A DNA stretch of 64,000 nucleotides from NCBI RefSeq assembly GCF_011927725.1, contig NZ_JAATJC010000001.1:1371001-1435000 (forward strand). The letters are read 5' to 3'. This document shows positions 45,507 to 53,286 of the stretch, one piece after another. How positions within the stretch are numbered: the first letter of the stretch is position 1; every line of letters begins with the position of its first letter. Origin of the DNA: Sphingomonas kaistensis (lineage in GTDB: Bacteria; Pseudomonadota; Alphaproteobacteria; Sphingomonadales; Sphingomonadaceae). A program made the translations under genes and the position numbers. A model generated the notes under the pieces. The model did no database searches, was not told the origin of the DNA, and was given only the letters and a program-made list of their open reading frames with translations.

Positions 45507-45537
45507 CATATAGGGTTTGACACAGTGTCAGGGTCAA
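45507..45537 (-). promoter_or_regulatory. CueR-type promoter/operator of the copper operon
   Basis: On the minus strand -35 TTGACC (45532-45537) and -10 TATATG (45507-45512) are 19 bp apart. The spacer carries the dyad TGACAC-TGTGTCA. The -35 box overlaps the stop codon of cueR. It should drive all genes down to 36388, about 9 kb. Confidence 0.87.
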
Positions 45538-45944
45538 GCTCCTTTTGGCGTACGCTCTTCAGACTCAAGGCATGCCAAGATGGGGCAATCAGGCCGATCA
45601 TCACCGCTACAAGCGTCGGCAAGGCCCTGCAGAGTGGCGCGCATCTGCTCCAACTGGCGGGCCTTACGGCCGAGTTCTTCTGCCCTGGTGAGAGCCAGTG
45701 CCTTCACATCAGCGCTAGAACGGGACCGGTCGTGCCAGAGCTGGAGAAGCTGGCGGATGTCTTCTATGGGGAAACCGAGGTCTCTCGCGCGGCCGATGAA
45801 GTGAAGAGTGTGAAGGTCACGCTCGTCGTAATCGCGATAGCCGGACTCGCGCCTGACTGCCTGCGGTATCAAGCCGATCTTCTCGTAGTGTCGGATCATC
45901 CGCTGACTGACGCCACTAGCTGATGAAATCTGACCGATCTTCAT
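45534..45944 (-). CDS. cueR: CueR-type Cu(I)-responsive MerR regulator
   Basis: 136 residues. The winged-helix start reads KIGQISSASGVSQRMIRHYE. The C-terminal loop has CSGDDRPDC: two Cys eight positions apart, the Cu(I)/Ag(I)/Au(I) site of CueR (C112/C120). It is on the same strand as, and 106 bp after, the copper ATPase gene, and just before the copper operon. It probably acts at both 45507-45537 and 48430-48460. Confidence 0.9.
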   Translation of the reverse strand: MKIGQISSASGVSQRMIRHYEKIGLIPQAVRRESGYRDYDERDLHTLHFIGRARDLGFPIEDIRQLLQLWHDRSRSSADVKALALTRAEELGRKARQLEQMRATLQGLADACSGDDRPDCPILACLESEERTPKGA

Positions 45945-46050
45945 GCGAATGGACTCGCTCCGACGCTCTTCGAGGAGCCAGCAGACAAGGACCGGGCAGA
46001 GAGAGAAGTCCCGTCACCACTCCTCGTACAGCCCGCATTTTCAAGTCTTC

Positions 46051-48420
46051 TCACAGCTGCAAACTCCGGAGCCGCAGGGCGTTGCCGATCACTGATACGG
46101 AGGAGAGACTCATGGCCAAGGCGGCGATCATAGGAGAGAGTAGAATACCGAAGACGGGATACAACACGCCGGCGGCGATGGGCACCCCAAGCGCATTGTA
46201 GCCGAAGGCAAACATGAGGTTCTGGCGAATGTTGGCTGTCACCGCTCGGCTGAGCCGCCGCGCGCGCACAAGGCCGGTCAGATCACCCCTCACCAGAGTT
46301 ACGCCCGCACTCTCAACCGCAACGTCTGCGCCCGTTCCCATCGCGATTCCGATATCGGCTCGGGCAAGAGCAGGAGCATCGTTGACCCCGTCTCCGGCCA
46401 TGGCGACCACTCGGCCCTGCTCCTTCAGTCGCTCGATCGCTGCATCTTTGTCGGCAGGCAGCACGTCGGCGACTACCTCGTCGATCCCGAGCCTCCGAGC
46501 GACTGCTTCAGCCGTACGGCGATTGTCGCCGGTCAGCATGATGATGCGCAGGCCCTCTCTATGAAGACCGGCGATGGCCGCCTCGGTGGTTTGCTTGACC
46601 GGATCGGCGACTGCGATGAGCCCTGCGGCTTGCCCATCTACCGCGACAAACATCACGGTCGCGCCTTCATCCCGGTGCTTGCCGGCAGAGGCCTCTAGCT
46701 CCTGGGCATTTGCGCCTTCCGCCAGCATCAGCGCGCCATTGCCGATTGCTGTCCTGCGGTTCTCGATCTTCCCGACCAGTCCCTTGCCGCTGATCGACTG
46801 GAAGTCGGTCACTGGCGATGGGAACAAGGCACGCTCCTCAGCGCCCCTGACGATTGCGTGAGCAAGCGGGTGAGCACTGGAAGCCTCTAACGAAGCCGCA
46901 ATTCGCAGCAGCTCCTCCGGGGACAAGGTCGTGGAAGGCTCAACTGCCACCAGAGCTGGCTTACCTTCGGTAAGCGTGCCGGTCTTGTCGACGACCAGGG
47001 TATCAACGCTGGCAAAACGCTCCAGAGCTTCGGCATTCTTGATGAGCACGCCTGATTGCGCGCCCTTCCCGACGCCAACCATGATCGACATGGGCGTGGC
47101 CAGTCCCAGAGCGCATGGACATGCAATGATGAGGACGCTGACCGCAGCAACTAGCGCGAAGGCAAGACGGGGCTCCGGCGCGGCGAAGGACCAGATTGCG
47201 AACGCAATCACTGCAACGGCAATCACGGCTGGTACGAACCACGCTGAGACTTGATCGACCTTACGCTGAATCGGCGCCTGGCTGCGCTGCGCCTCAGCAA
47301 CCATCTGCACGATGCGTGAGAGCATGGTCTCTGATCCGACCCGGTCGGCGCGCATGACGAAGCTGCCGTCGCCGTTGATTGAACCGCCAGTGACCGCAGA
47401 TCCGGTCTCCTTGGCAATCGGAAGCGGCTCTCCGGTCAACATCGACTCGTCCACAGAAGACGCGCCTTCAAGTACTTCCCCGTCGACAGGGATTGCTTCG
47501 CCAGGTTTGACCCTGAGCTGGTCGCCACTCCTGACCATATCGAGCGGAACATCGCGTTCCTTACCAGCATGGATCAGGTGCGCAGTCTTAGGCGCAAGGT
47601 CGAGCAAGGCTCGGATCGCTGAGCCGGTCTGTTCACGGGCGCGCAGCTCCAGAACCTGACCGAGCAGCACCAAGGTCACGATCACTGCCGCCGCCTCAAA
47701 GTAAAGGCCCACGCCGCCATCGTGTGTGCGGAACGCAGGTGGGAAGAGTTGGGGGGCTACGGCTCCCACGATTGAGTAAGCCCAGGCAATGCCGGTCCCA
47801 ATCGCGATCAGGGTGAACATATTGAGGTGGAGGGTCTTGAGGCTCTGCCAGCCGCGTACGAAGAACGGCCAGCCACCCCACAGCACGACCGGGGTCGCCA
47901 TGACGAGTTCGACCCAGTCCAGCGTGCGACCGCCAATAAACTCGATTGTCGTTGGCCAGAAGTGCCGAAGCATGACGAGGACAAACAATGGCGCGGACAA
48001 GGCGGCCGACACGACGAAGCGCCGGCGCATATCGAGATACTCTTCCGAAGGCCCGTTGTTTGGATCGAACGCCTTCGGTTCCAGGGCCATGCCGCAGATT
48101 GGGCAGGTGCCAGGTCCGATCTGCACGATTTCTGGGTGCATCGGGCAGGTGTACTCGACGTCGACCAAAGCCGCGTCCGGGGTTGCTTGCGCCGGATCGA
48201 GATAAAGCTCCGGCCTGAGCTCGAAGCGCTCCCGGCACTTTACTGAGCAGAAATGATATTTCTGTCCGCCGTGCTCAGCATGATGCGGGGTCGTCGCCGG
48301 ATCGACCGTCATGCCGCAAACGGGATCAATGAACTTTCCTGCTGGCGCATGCTCGTGAGAGGCATTGGACCCATGATTGTGGCCGCAGGCAGAGCCGGTT
48401 GCGTGAGAATGTTTTTGCAT
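46051..48420 (-). CDS. copA: Cu(I) P-type ATPase with N-terminal YHS and heavy-metal-binding domains
   Basis: 789 residues from the ATG at 48420. The ATG at 48438 lies in the promoter. After a His-rich start come a YHS domain ([10 protein letters not shown]...[12 protein letters not shown]) and a second zinc-ribbon-like domain ([11 protein letters not shown]...[10 protein letters not shown]) instead of the usual HMA domains. Eight membrane helices follow, with [10 protein letters not shown] in helix 6, the phosphorylation motif DKTGTLTEG and the hinge [11 protein letters not shown]. The CPC motif indicates Cu(I)/Ag(I) export from the cytoplasm. The name copA is shared with the multicopper oxidase downstream. 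Confidence 0.94.
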   Translation of the reverse strand: MQKHSHATGSACGHNHGSNASHEHAPAGKFIDPVCGMTVDPATTPHHAEHGGQKYHFCSVKCRERFELRPELYLDPAQATPDAALVDVEYTCPMHPEIVQIGPGTCPICGMALEPKAFDPNNGPSEEYLDMRRRFVVSAALSAPLFVLVMLRHFWPTTIEFIGGRTLDWVELVMATPVVLWGGWPFFVRGWQSLKTLHLNMFTLIAIGTGIAWAYSIVGAVAPQLFPPAFRTHDGGVGLYFEAAAVIVTLVLLGQVLELRAREQTGSAIRALLDLAPKTAHLIHAGKERDVPLDMVRSGDQLRVKPGEAIPVDGEVLEGASSVDESMLTGEPLPIAKETGSAVTGGSINGDGSFVMRADRVGSETMLSRIVQMVAEAQRSQAPIQRKVDQVSAWFVPAVIAVAVIAFAIWSFAAPEPRLAFALVAAVSVLIIACPCALGLATPMSIMVGVGKGAQSGVLIKNAEALERFASVDTLVVDKTGTLTEGKPALVAVEPSTTLSPEELLRIAASLEASSAHPLAHAIVRGAEERALFPSPVTDFQSISGKGLVGKIENRRTAIGNGALMLAEGANAQELEASAGKHRDEGATVMFVAVDGQAAGLIAVADPVKQTTEAAIAGLHREGLRIIMLTGDNRRTAEAVARRLGIDEVVADVLPADKDAAIERLKEQGRVVAMAGDGVNDAPALARADIGIAMGTGADVAVESAGVTLVRGDLTGLVRARRLSRAVTANIRQNLMFAFGYNALGVPIAAGVLYPVFGILLSPMIAALAMSLSSVSVIGNALRLRSLQL

Positions 48421-48429
48421 GGCCGACTC

Positions 48430-48460
48430 CAGATGCACCCTGACATCATGTTAGGGTCAA
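48430..48460 (-). promoter_or_regulatory. CueR-type promoter/operator of the Cu ATPase
   Basis: -35 TTGACC (48455-48460) and -10 CATCTG (48430-48435), 19 bp apart on the minus strand. A dyad ACCCT...AGGGT lies between them. The -10 box ends only nine bases before the ATG at 48420, so the mRNA is probably leaderless or nearly so. Confidence 0.83.
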
Positions 48461-48571
48461 GAGTGGTTTATCTGGAACGAACGACGCGCCTTGGTGGGCT
48501 CGCAATGTCGGCTTGCGGCACGGCCAGCTGTTTGCTCGAAGGACCGAGATGGGCGCTTAGCTGACCCGGCG

Positions 48572-48640
48572 CCCTGCATGAACGAGCGTCTGCAATTCGC
48601 TATCCCCGGCCCGAAAACAGACGTTCCGCTTTCCACCAGT
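48572..48640. repeat. intergenic palindromic repeat
   Basis: GAACGAGCGTCTGC ... CAGACGTTCCGCTTTCC: a diverged copy of the dispersed palindromic repeat in the 235-bp space between the Cu ATPase promoter and the recombinase gene, where no gene is seen. Confidence 0.65.
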
Positions 48641-48695
48641 CACAGCCTCTTTGCTCGTTTTCCCTTTGGCCATTGTCGGCCAGAGGAGATGAAGC

Positions 48696-49328
48696 ATGGG
48701 ACATGCAATCTACGATCCCGGTCAGGAAGACCGCCCCGCGTGGAATGTTGGCCGTAAGCTAGGTGCAAAGCGCCCACTCCTGCCCAAGCAGGTCTGGGCA
48801 GTGCGCTTCTTCCTTGAGCAGGAACACCGGCTACGCGATCGCGCGCTCTTTGACCTGGCGATCGACAGCAAGCTTCGCGGTTGTGACCTCGTGAAGATCA
48901 AGATCGATGAGCTGGTCAGTGGAGCCCGCATTCGCCAGCGAGCAATCATTGTCCAGCAGAAGACTGGTCGCCCAGTGCAGTTCGAGCTTTTGGAACCTGC
49001 TCGGACCAGCTTGCTCCAGTGGCTTGAACGACGTGGTGGCTCGCTCGAGGAGTACGTCTTTCCCAGCCGCGTTGATCGGCTCGCGCATATGAGCACCCGC
49101 CAGTATGCTCGCCTGGTTGACGAATGGGTGACAGCCATAGGTTTGCGCCGGGAAGACTACGGCACCCACTCGCTCCGCCGCACAAACGCAGCTCTCATCT
49201 ACAAGCAGACAGGCAATCTGCGCGCCGTGCAGATCCTACTCGGGCACACCAAGATCGAAACCACTGTCCGATACCTTGGAGTCGAAGTCGAAGATGCTTT
49301 GGCGCTTTCTGAGGCAACTGAGATCTGA
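48696..49328 (+). CDS. short tyrosine recombinase/integrase
   Basis: 210 residues, nearly only the catalytic domain of a tyrosine recombinase. The N-terminal SAM-like core-binding domain is reduced. Catalytic residues are visible: R in SKLRGCDL, HSLRRTNA (H-x-x-R), GHTKIETTVRYLG (H and nucleophile Y). Short integrases of this form are common in alphaproteobacteria. It is not needed to explain the island boundaries, so it is treated as cargo; its recombination site is unknown. A terminator follows. Confidence 0.87.
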   Translation: MGHAIYDPGQEDRPAWNVGRKLGAKRPLLPKQVWAVRFFLEQEHRLRDRALFDLAIDSKLRGCDLVKIKIDELVSGARIRQRAIIVQQKTGRPVQFELLEPARTSLLQWLERRGGSLEEYVFPSRVDRLAHMSTRQYARLVDEWVTAIGLRREDYGTHSLRRTNAALIYKQTGNLRAVQILLGHTKIETTVRYLGVEVEDALALSEATEI

Positions 49329-49333
49329 GATGG

Positions 49334-49361
49334 ACGGTGGGCTGGTTCACCAGCCCACCGT
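49334..49361 (+). terminator. rho-independent-type terminator after the recombinase gene
   Basis: Perfect 12-bp stem ACGGTGGGCTGG (49334-49345) / CCAGCCCACCGT (49350-49361) with loop TTCA, followed by TTTC. It begins six bases after the recombinase stop. The T-run is short. Confidence 0.75.
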
Positions 49362-49448
49362 TTCGGTGCATCGAAACGTCTACGCATCCTGTTGAAGAGC
49401 GGAAATCGCGCAGGAAGAAGGCTGCATTGCGCTCGGTTATCCAGCAAA

Positions 49449-49500
49449 ATGCCATTTTTGCCCATTTGCATGATAACCCCGCAAAAAACTGCCATTTTTG
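49449..49500. repeat. AT-rich direct repeats TGCCATTTTTGC
   Basis: TGCCATTTTTGC appears twice, 39 bp apart, within a 60-bp AT-rich stretch in an otherwise GC-rich region. GCAAAAAACTGCC is part of the second copy. It lies just after the recombinase gene. A G-run of about ten G's follows at about 49543-49552. No gene is visible in 49362-49585. Confidence 0.6.
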
Positions 49501-49585
49501 CAACTGCATTTGGTCAGCAACGGCAACACAGAAGCAAAGTGGAAGGGGGGGGGGTGCGAGCGATTCTGCTACGCCGCAAGCATGC

Positions 49586-49768
49586 TCAGCGCATGTGATT
49601 GCGGATCTCGAACCGACCCAAGCTAAGATCGAAGCCGCTGAAAAGGCTATTCCGCCGTTGCAGTTCGGCGGCGCTTACCTTGCCTTCTGCGAGGTCACGC
49701 TCATCCTGATCGCGGGCCAGCTGCTTATCGCGAATGCGCTTATTAGGATCGAAGGAACGGCCAGACAT
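49586..49768 (-). CDS. hypothetical charged small protein
   Basis: 60 residues from the ATG at 49768; AGGAG lies only two bases before it, and a longer start at 49804 is possible. The sequence is helical and highly charged (DPNKRIRDKQLARDQDERDL, then KVSAAELQRRNSLF). No family recognised. Short proteins of this style accompany mobile genes in sphingomonads. Bases 49770-50124 hold no further supported gene. Confidence 0.45.
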   Translation of the reverse strand: MSGRSFDPNKRIRDKQLARDQDERDLAEGKVSAAELQRRNSLFSGFDLSLGRFEIRNHMR

Positions 49769-50124
49769 GGCTCCTATGTAGCGGCGAAGGGCATCTCGCG
49801 TCATTGACGACCGTCTGTGGCCGTCAGCGGTCCTTCCGCTTGGCGAGCGCAGTCGAAAGCGGACCTTGCCTTCCGCGCCTTTCAGATACGCTACCACCTT
49901 CGCCCAGCGCACAGCCTGTTCAGGTGAGGACTGACCCTCGTCCCCGCGATCTGAACGCCTGCGAAGGCGCGCATAAAGCTGTTCGATCCTCGCGGCTACA
50001 CCGGGAGGGCCGCCAAGGAGGAGGCCGATCGGCGCGCCGGCCGCGCCGGCCCGCTCTGGCTGAAGAACCTGTTCATCCGCAGCTGATCAGGTCGCTACGC
50101 ACGGTCAGAATCGCCTGCCGAGGC

Positions 50125-50349
50125 TCAGCCTGAACAGCAGGAAGAACTGGCGCCCGTCTCCCGAGCTTCCTGGATCGGGGGACAAGGCACGTCTGCATAG
50201 GAACAGAAGACGCAACAGTCCCCTTTGAGCGGGCGGAGCACCTCGCCACAATGCTTGCAGTCATAGAAAAATTGGCATGCGTCTGTGGGCATCGTCTCCG
50301 TGGAAACTCCGCCGCACTTCGGACAGGTGAGGGTCGAGCTCAGCTGCAT
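50125..50349 (-). CDS. GDCCVxC-domain protein of the mercury-type locus
   Basis: 74 residues. It has two CxxC pairs (TCPKCGG and DCKHCGE) and then GDCCVFCSYADVPCPP, the signature of the small 'GDCCVxC' proteins found in mer loci. The end is SSCCSG. There are many Cys and no catalytic domain, so it is likely a cytoplasmic metal-binding protein. Its ATG overlaps the stop of merT (TGATG), so the two are translated together. Confidence 0.85.
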   Translation of the reverse strand: MQLSSTLTCPKCGGVSTETMPTDACQFFYDCKHCGEVLRPLKGDCCVFCSYADVPCPPIQEARETGASSSCCSG

Positions 50350-50765
50350 CACGCGCCTCCGAGCATCCGCATGAGCGGCGCCTCTATGAAACCCCAGCAC
50401 GCCGAGATCGTCACGAAAACGGTCGCCACGGAGAGGAGAATGAAGGTGCTCTTCGCCGGCGGCGGTGTCATGCAGGTGGCATCCCGCGCGCACGCTTGGC
50501 GCTTGCGGAGATGCACGATCCATCCTGCGGCGACCGCGACAATCGCGGCGATCGTCAGAGGCCAGTGGAATGGCACGAAGGACGAAAGGCCGGCCGAACC
50601 GACGCCGATTGCCGCAAGCCCGAGCGGCAGGATGCAACAGGCAGCCGCTGAGAACAGGGCTGCAAGGCTCGCCATGGTCCCCAGCGCTGCCACGCCCCGA
50701 TCCGCGTTCGTCCTAATGGCCGAGCCGTCATCGACCCCCGGGCGCATCGTGTGTTCCGTACTCAA
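50349..50765 (-). CDS. merT: MerT-like mercuric-ion transport protein
   Basis: 138 residues from the TTG at 50765, which follows GGAGAAG. The ATG at 50801 lies inside the promoter and cannot be the start. There are three membrane helices. The first carries the Cys pair (ACCILPLGLAAIGVGSAGL) that takes Hg(II) in MerT, and a loop holds ACARDATC, the second Cys pair. No merP gene is present. It is divergent from merR. Confidence 0.83.
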   Translation of the reverse strand: MSTEHTMRPGVDDGSAIRTNADRGVAALGTMASLAALFSAAACCILPLGLAAIGVGSAGLSSFVPFHWPLTIAAIVAVAAGWIVHLRKRQACARDATCMTPPPAKSTFILLSVATVFVTISACWGFIEAPLMRMLGGA

Positions 50766-50792
50766 GGTTTCTTCTCCAAGCCGATTCCCTGC

Positions 50793-50823
50793 TATATGCA
50801 TCCTGTAGTCACTACAGGATCAA
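50793..50823 (-). promoter_or_regulatory. mer promoter/operator
   Basis: -35 TTGATC (50818-50823) and -10 CATATA (50793-50798), 19 bp apart on the minus strand. The spacer is a perfect 21-bp palindrome centred at 50810 (ATCCTGTAGT-C-ACTACAGGAT, 50800-50820). It serves merT on the minus strand and lies just upstream of merR. Confidence 0.88.
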
Positions 50824-50833
50824 GCGACATCTG

Positions 50834-51241
50834 ATGGCGAGTTTCACGATCGGCCAGCTCTCCCGCAGGACGGGCGTGAACATCGAGACGATACGCTACT
50901 TCGAAAAGGTGGGACTGGTGGCGTCCCCGCCCCGCACCGAGGGCGGTCACCGGATCTATGGTGACGACCATCTGCGGGCGCTGGGGTTCATCCGGCGAGC
51001 CCGCGAACTTGGTTTTACTCCGGACGAGGTGCGCGGGATCCTCGCCCTTGGGGGCCCGACTGACGCATGTTGCGACGAGGTGCGGGAGATCGCCTCGCAA
51101 CATCTTGCGATTGTGCGCCGCAAAATGGTGGATCTCGCGCGCTTGGAGGAGCTGCTCGCCTCGGCCATAAACCGCTGCTCTGGCGATCACGTGCCCCACT
51201 GCGCCGTCATCGATATGATCGAGCAAGAGCCGGCGGGTTGA
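50834..51241 (+). CDS. merR: MerR-type mercury-responsive regulator
   Basis: 135 residues. It has the winged-helix MerR start (IGQLSRRTGVNIETIRYFE). The Hg site looks complete: one Cys pair at about 79-80 (DACCDEV) and the loop CSGDHVPHC, giving the three Cys known to hold Hg(II) across the dimer. The start codon follows the operator after 13 bp, consistent with auto-repression. It is divergent from merT. Confidence 0.9.
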   Translation: MASFTIGQLSRRTGVNIETIRYFEKVGLVASPPRTEGGHRIYGDDHLRALGFIRRARELGFTPDEVRGILALGGPTDACCDEVREIASQHLAIVRRKMVDLARLEELLASAINRCSGDHVPHCAVIDMIEQEPAG

Positions 51242-51288
51242 TCCACAGGACGTAGCGCGACGCGGTCACGTCCATTCCCCTTGGGGCG

Positions 51289-52629
51289 TCAGAGCATGTA
51301 GCCGATGTCTGAGGCCCCAGTGGGGTAGGCGAACATCGTCGACTTCAGGTCGTCGGCAGTAAGCCCATGTCGGATAGCGAGGCCGAACAGGTTGATTACC
51401 TCATCGGCATGGGGCCCCACCAAATGTGCACCCAAGATCCGCCCCGTTCCTTCCTCGACAAGCGCCTTGTAGCCATAGACTTGCTCCGCAACACGCCTCG
51501 CGGTGTACCAATCCGAAGTCCTCTCTGTCTTCAGCTGGAAGCGCAGGCCCGCCTCACGCGCTTGCGCTTCGGTGACGCCGACGGAGGCGATCGGCGGCAG
51601 GGTGAATGCGACGCTCGGAACGCCAGCGTAGTTGGGCGTGCTGTGGTTGCCGTCCAGGAGGTTCGCCGCGACCACCTTCGCATCGTGACTCGAGACGGGG
51701 GTTAGCGGCGGGCCCCACTGAGCGGCGTCGCCGGCGGCGTACACCGATGGATTGCTGACGCTCTGCAGATACTCGTTCAAAAGGAGACGGCCGCTCTCTG
51801 CCGCCACTCCACCGGCCGGGAGGTCCAACTGCTCCAAAGCAGGCGTGCGGCCGGCCGCGTGCACCACCAGGTCAGCGTGCACGGCGCCGCTCTCGTCTCC
51901 GACCCGGGTGTGTACGATGAACGATCCTCCGTTCTCCTCGATAGCTATGACTTCGGTGTTGGTGCGCACATTCACGCCGATGGTTTCGAACGCTTCCATC
52001 AGCCAGCCGACGAGTTCCGGCTCGAACTGTGGCAGGAGACGCGGACCGCGCTGCAGGATGGTGACGGCGGCGCCTGCTCGAGCAGCGATGTGGGAGAATT
52101 CGGCAGCAATGTAGCCGCCGCCCACGAGGACGATACGGTCCGGCAGCCGCTCCAGCTGGAGGAAGCCCTCGTTGTCGATGAGATGTTCTTCGCCTGATAT
52201 TCCGAGATGCATTGGCTTTGCACCCGAGGCGATCACGACGTGGCGAGCTTGAACCTCTGTGTCGTTGATCGCGAGGGTGTTAGGACCGACGAACCGCGCG
52301 CGGCTACGAAAGGTGGCGATACCCTTATCGTCGTACCGCTGCTGATGCTTCTCCGGGATCGGGTCGGTGAACGTCCGTTTGAAGCGGATCAGCTCCGCCC
52401 AATCAATGTGTATCTTCCCGGCGACGCCGTGTCCCTGCACCCGCCGCTGCGCGTCGACCACCTCGACACCGGCAACGAGCATCTTCTTCGGGTCACAGCC
52501 TCGTAAGGCGCAGGTACCGCCGAATGGCTTCTCATCGACGATCGCGACGCTCCACCCCGCAGCGCGGACACGAAAGGCGGCGACCATGGCAGCGGTCCCC
52601 GAGCCGATGATTACGAGATCGAAGTTCAT
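51289..52629 (-). CDS. glutathione-reductase/MerA-like flavin disulfide oxidoreductase
   Basis: 446 residues. FAD motif IIGSGTAAMVAAF, active-site disulfide GGTCALRGC, NAD(P) motif VLVGGGYIAAEF and second FAD motif VYAAGDAA are all visible. It lacks both the N-terminal NmerA domain and the C-terminal Cys pair that mark true MerA; the end is YPTGASDIGYML. The His-Pro pair of glutathione reductase is replaced by Tyr-Pro. It converges with merR 47 bp away and is not under the merT promoter. It could reduce a thiol or metal complex; Hg(II) reduction is unproven. Confidence 0.82.
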   Translation of the reverse strand: MNFDLVIIGSGTAAMVAAFRVRAAGWSVAIVDEKPFGGTCALRGCDPKKMLVAGVEVVDAQRRVQGHGVAGKIHIDWAELIRFKRTFTDPIPEKHQQRYDDKGIATFRSRARFVGPNTLAINDTEVQARHVVIASGAKPMHLGISGEEHLIDNEGFLQLERLPDRIVLVGGGYIAAEFSHIAARAGAAVTILQRGPRLLPQFEPELVGWLMEAFETIGVNVRTNTEVIAIEENGGSFIVHTRVGDESGAVHADLVVHAAGRTPALEQLDLPAGGVAAESGRLLLNEYLQSVSNPSVYAAGDAAQWGPPLTPVSSHDAKVVAANLLDGNHSTPNYAGVPSVAFTLPPIASVGVTEAQAREAGLRFQLKTERTSDWYTARRVAEQVYGYKALVEEGTGRILGAHLVGPHADEVINLFGLAIRHGLTADDLKSTMFAYPTGASDIGYML

Positions 52630-52775
52630 GTCAGATCCTCCAGCACCCGAACGAAGCTGGAGTGGCTACGGGTTTCAGGCTTACTCAAGCCGCGCCTCGG
52701 TAGCGTCGGCTTAAAGGAGCGTTCGAGAGCCTCTGCTACGTCGCACATGGGCGCGAAGCCGCCGCTTGGACCCGC

Positions 52776-52845
52776 ATTAACGGACGTCCGTTATCCGCAA
52801 TCCTCACCCAAGACCTGCCGTTCCGTTTCCCACCAGAGATCACCG
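52776..52845. repeat. intergenic palindromic repeat near the right end
   Basis: CGGACGTCCGTTATCCGC, then CGTTCCGTTTCCCACC: a diverged copy of the dispersed repeat, between the flavoenzyme gene and the transposon end (no gene in 52630-52899). Confidence 0.6.
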
Positions 52846-52850
52846 CTAAA

Positions 52851-52882
52851 AGAGGCGCAAGCGCTTGCAACAGAGGCGCAAG
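52851..52882. repeat. two direct repeats at the right end, probable TnsB-binding sites
   Basis: AGAGGCGCAAG occurs at 52851-52861 and 52872-52882, 21 bp apart (two helical turns). It lies inside the right end at the distance where TnsB sites are found in Tn7. A related segment lies at the same distance from the left end (7264-7273). Confidence 0.7.
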
Positions 52883-52887
52883 TATAC

Positions 52888-52899
52888 TGCAGCCTCACA
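52888..52899 (-). repeat. right terminal inverted repeat of the Tn7-like transposon
   Basis: TGCAGCCTCACA, the exact reverse complement of 7246-7257. Confidence 0.93.
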
Positions 52900-52904
52900 A
52901 GCAA
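52900..52904. repeat. target-site duplication, right copy (AGCAA)
   Basis: AGCAA directly outside the right end, identical to 7241-7245. It stops one base before the CCA end of the tRNA-Arg gene. Confidence 0.93.
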
Positions 52905-52905
52905 A

Positions 52906-52982
52906 TGGCGCGCCCGGCAGGACTCGAACCTGCGACCACGAGCTTAGAAGGCACGTGCTCTATCCAGCTGAGCTACGGGCGC
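52906..52982 (-). tRNA. tRNA-Arg (anticodon TCT), with encoded CCA
   Basis: The full cloverleaf is seen on the minus strand. The acceptor is GCGCCCG/CGGGCGC, the D arm GCTC...GAGC, and the anticodon loop CTTCTAA with anticodon TCT (reads AGA). The T arm is GCAGG-TTCGAGT-CCTGC, with discriminator G and then CCA. The anticodon stem has one T-T mismatch. The Tn7-like element lies just past its 3' end. Confidence 0.95.
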
Positions 52983-53079
52983 GTTGAACTGTCGCTAGGG
53001 CCGGGAGCGACCGGGCTCAAGTATTCATCTTTCATTCACTGCGAGGAGCGCGTATTACCCAAGCAAGACAGGGGTGTTT

Positions 53080-53286
53080 ATGCGCGTTTTTCTCGGCTTT
53101 TCGCTCGCTTTCCTGGGATTAACCGCAACGCCTGCCCAGGCGGCGAAGATCCTGATCCTGACCGATCCCATGACGCTGGAGCGGCGGATGGTGGTGATCG
53201 ACGAGCCCGGGCCCGACCGGATCTACATGTGCGCGATGCCGCCCGCCGTGGCGGGCTGCAAGGAAGTCACGCCCAAGGCGCGTTAA
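53080..53286 (+). CDS. small secreted hypothetical protein
   Basis: 68 residues from the ATG at 53080. A Sec signal ([15 protein letters not shown]) precedes a short domain ([20 protein letters not shown], then [10 protein letters not shown] with two Cys that may form a disulfide). No family recognised. The end overlaps the converging purQ end by four bases. The GC content is that of the core genome. Confidence 0.65.
   Translation: MRVFLGFSLAFLGLTATPAQAAKILILTDPMTLERRMVVIDEPGPDRIYMCAMPPAVAGCKEVTPKAR

Larger units (their letters stand above)
7246..52899. mobile_element. complete 45.7-kb Tn7-like transposon carrying Zn/Cd/Co, Cu and Hg resistance
   Basis: Seen directly: perfect 12-bp inverted termini TGTGAGGCTGCA (7246-7257) and TGCAGCCTCACA (52888-52899), beginning with TGT and ending with ACA, and flanked by the exact 5-bp repeat AGCAA. 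Inside the left end are tnsA, tnsB, tnsC and tniQ homologues. Known of the family: Tn7-like elements have TGT/ACA ends, make 5-bp duplications and carry their tns genes at one end. Removing the element and one AGCAA would put the tRNA-Arg CCA end about nine bases from the stop codon of the lipoprotein gene, with neither gene damaged. The tns genes are read towards the left end, while tnsA is internal. The rest is cargo. Confidence 0.95.

Noticed and set aside
51289..52629. Mercuric reductase (merA)
   Set aside because: The C-terminal Cys pair and NmerA domain are absent. Only the general disulfide-oxidoreductase fold is supported.
48696..52982. The island as an integrase-driven element using the tRNA-Arg 3' end
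   Set aside because: A tRNA next to an island and a tyrosine recombinase inside suggested it. However, no repeat of the tRNA 3' end occurs at the left border, while perfect TGT/ACA inverted ends and a 5-bp duplication explain both borders.
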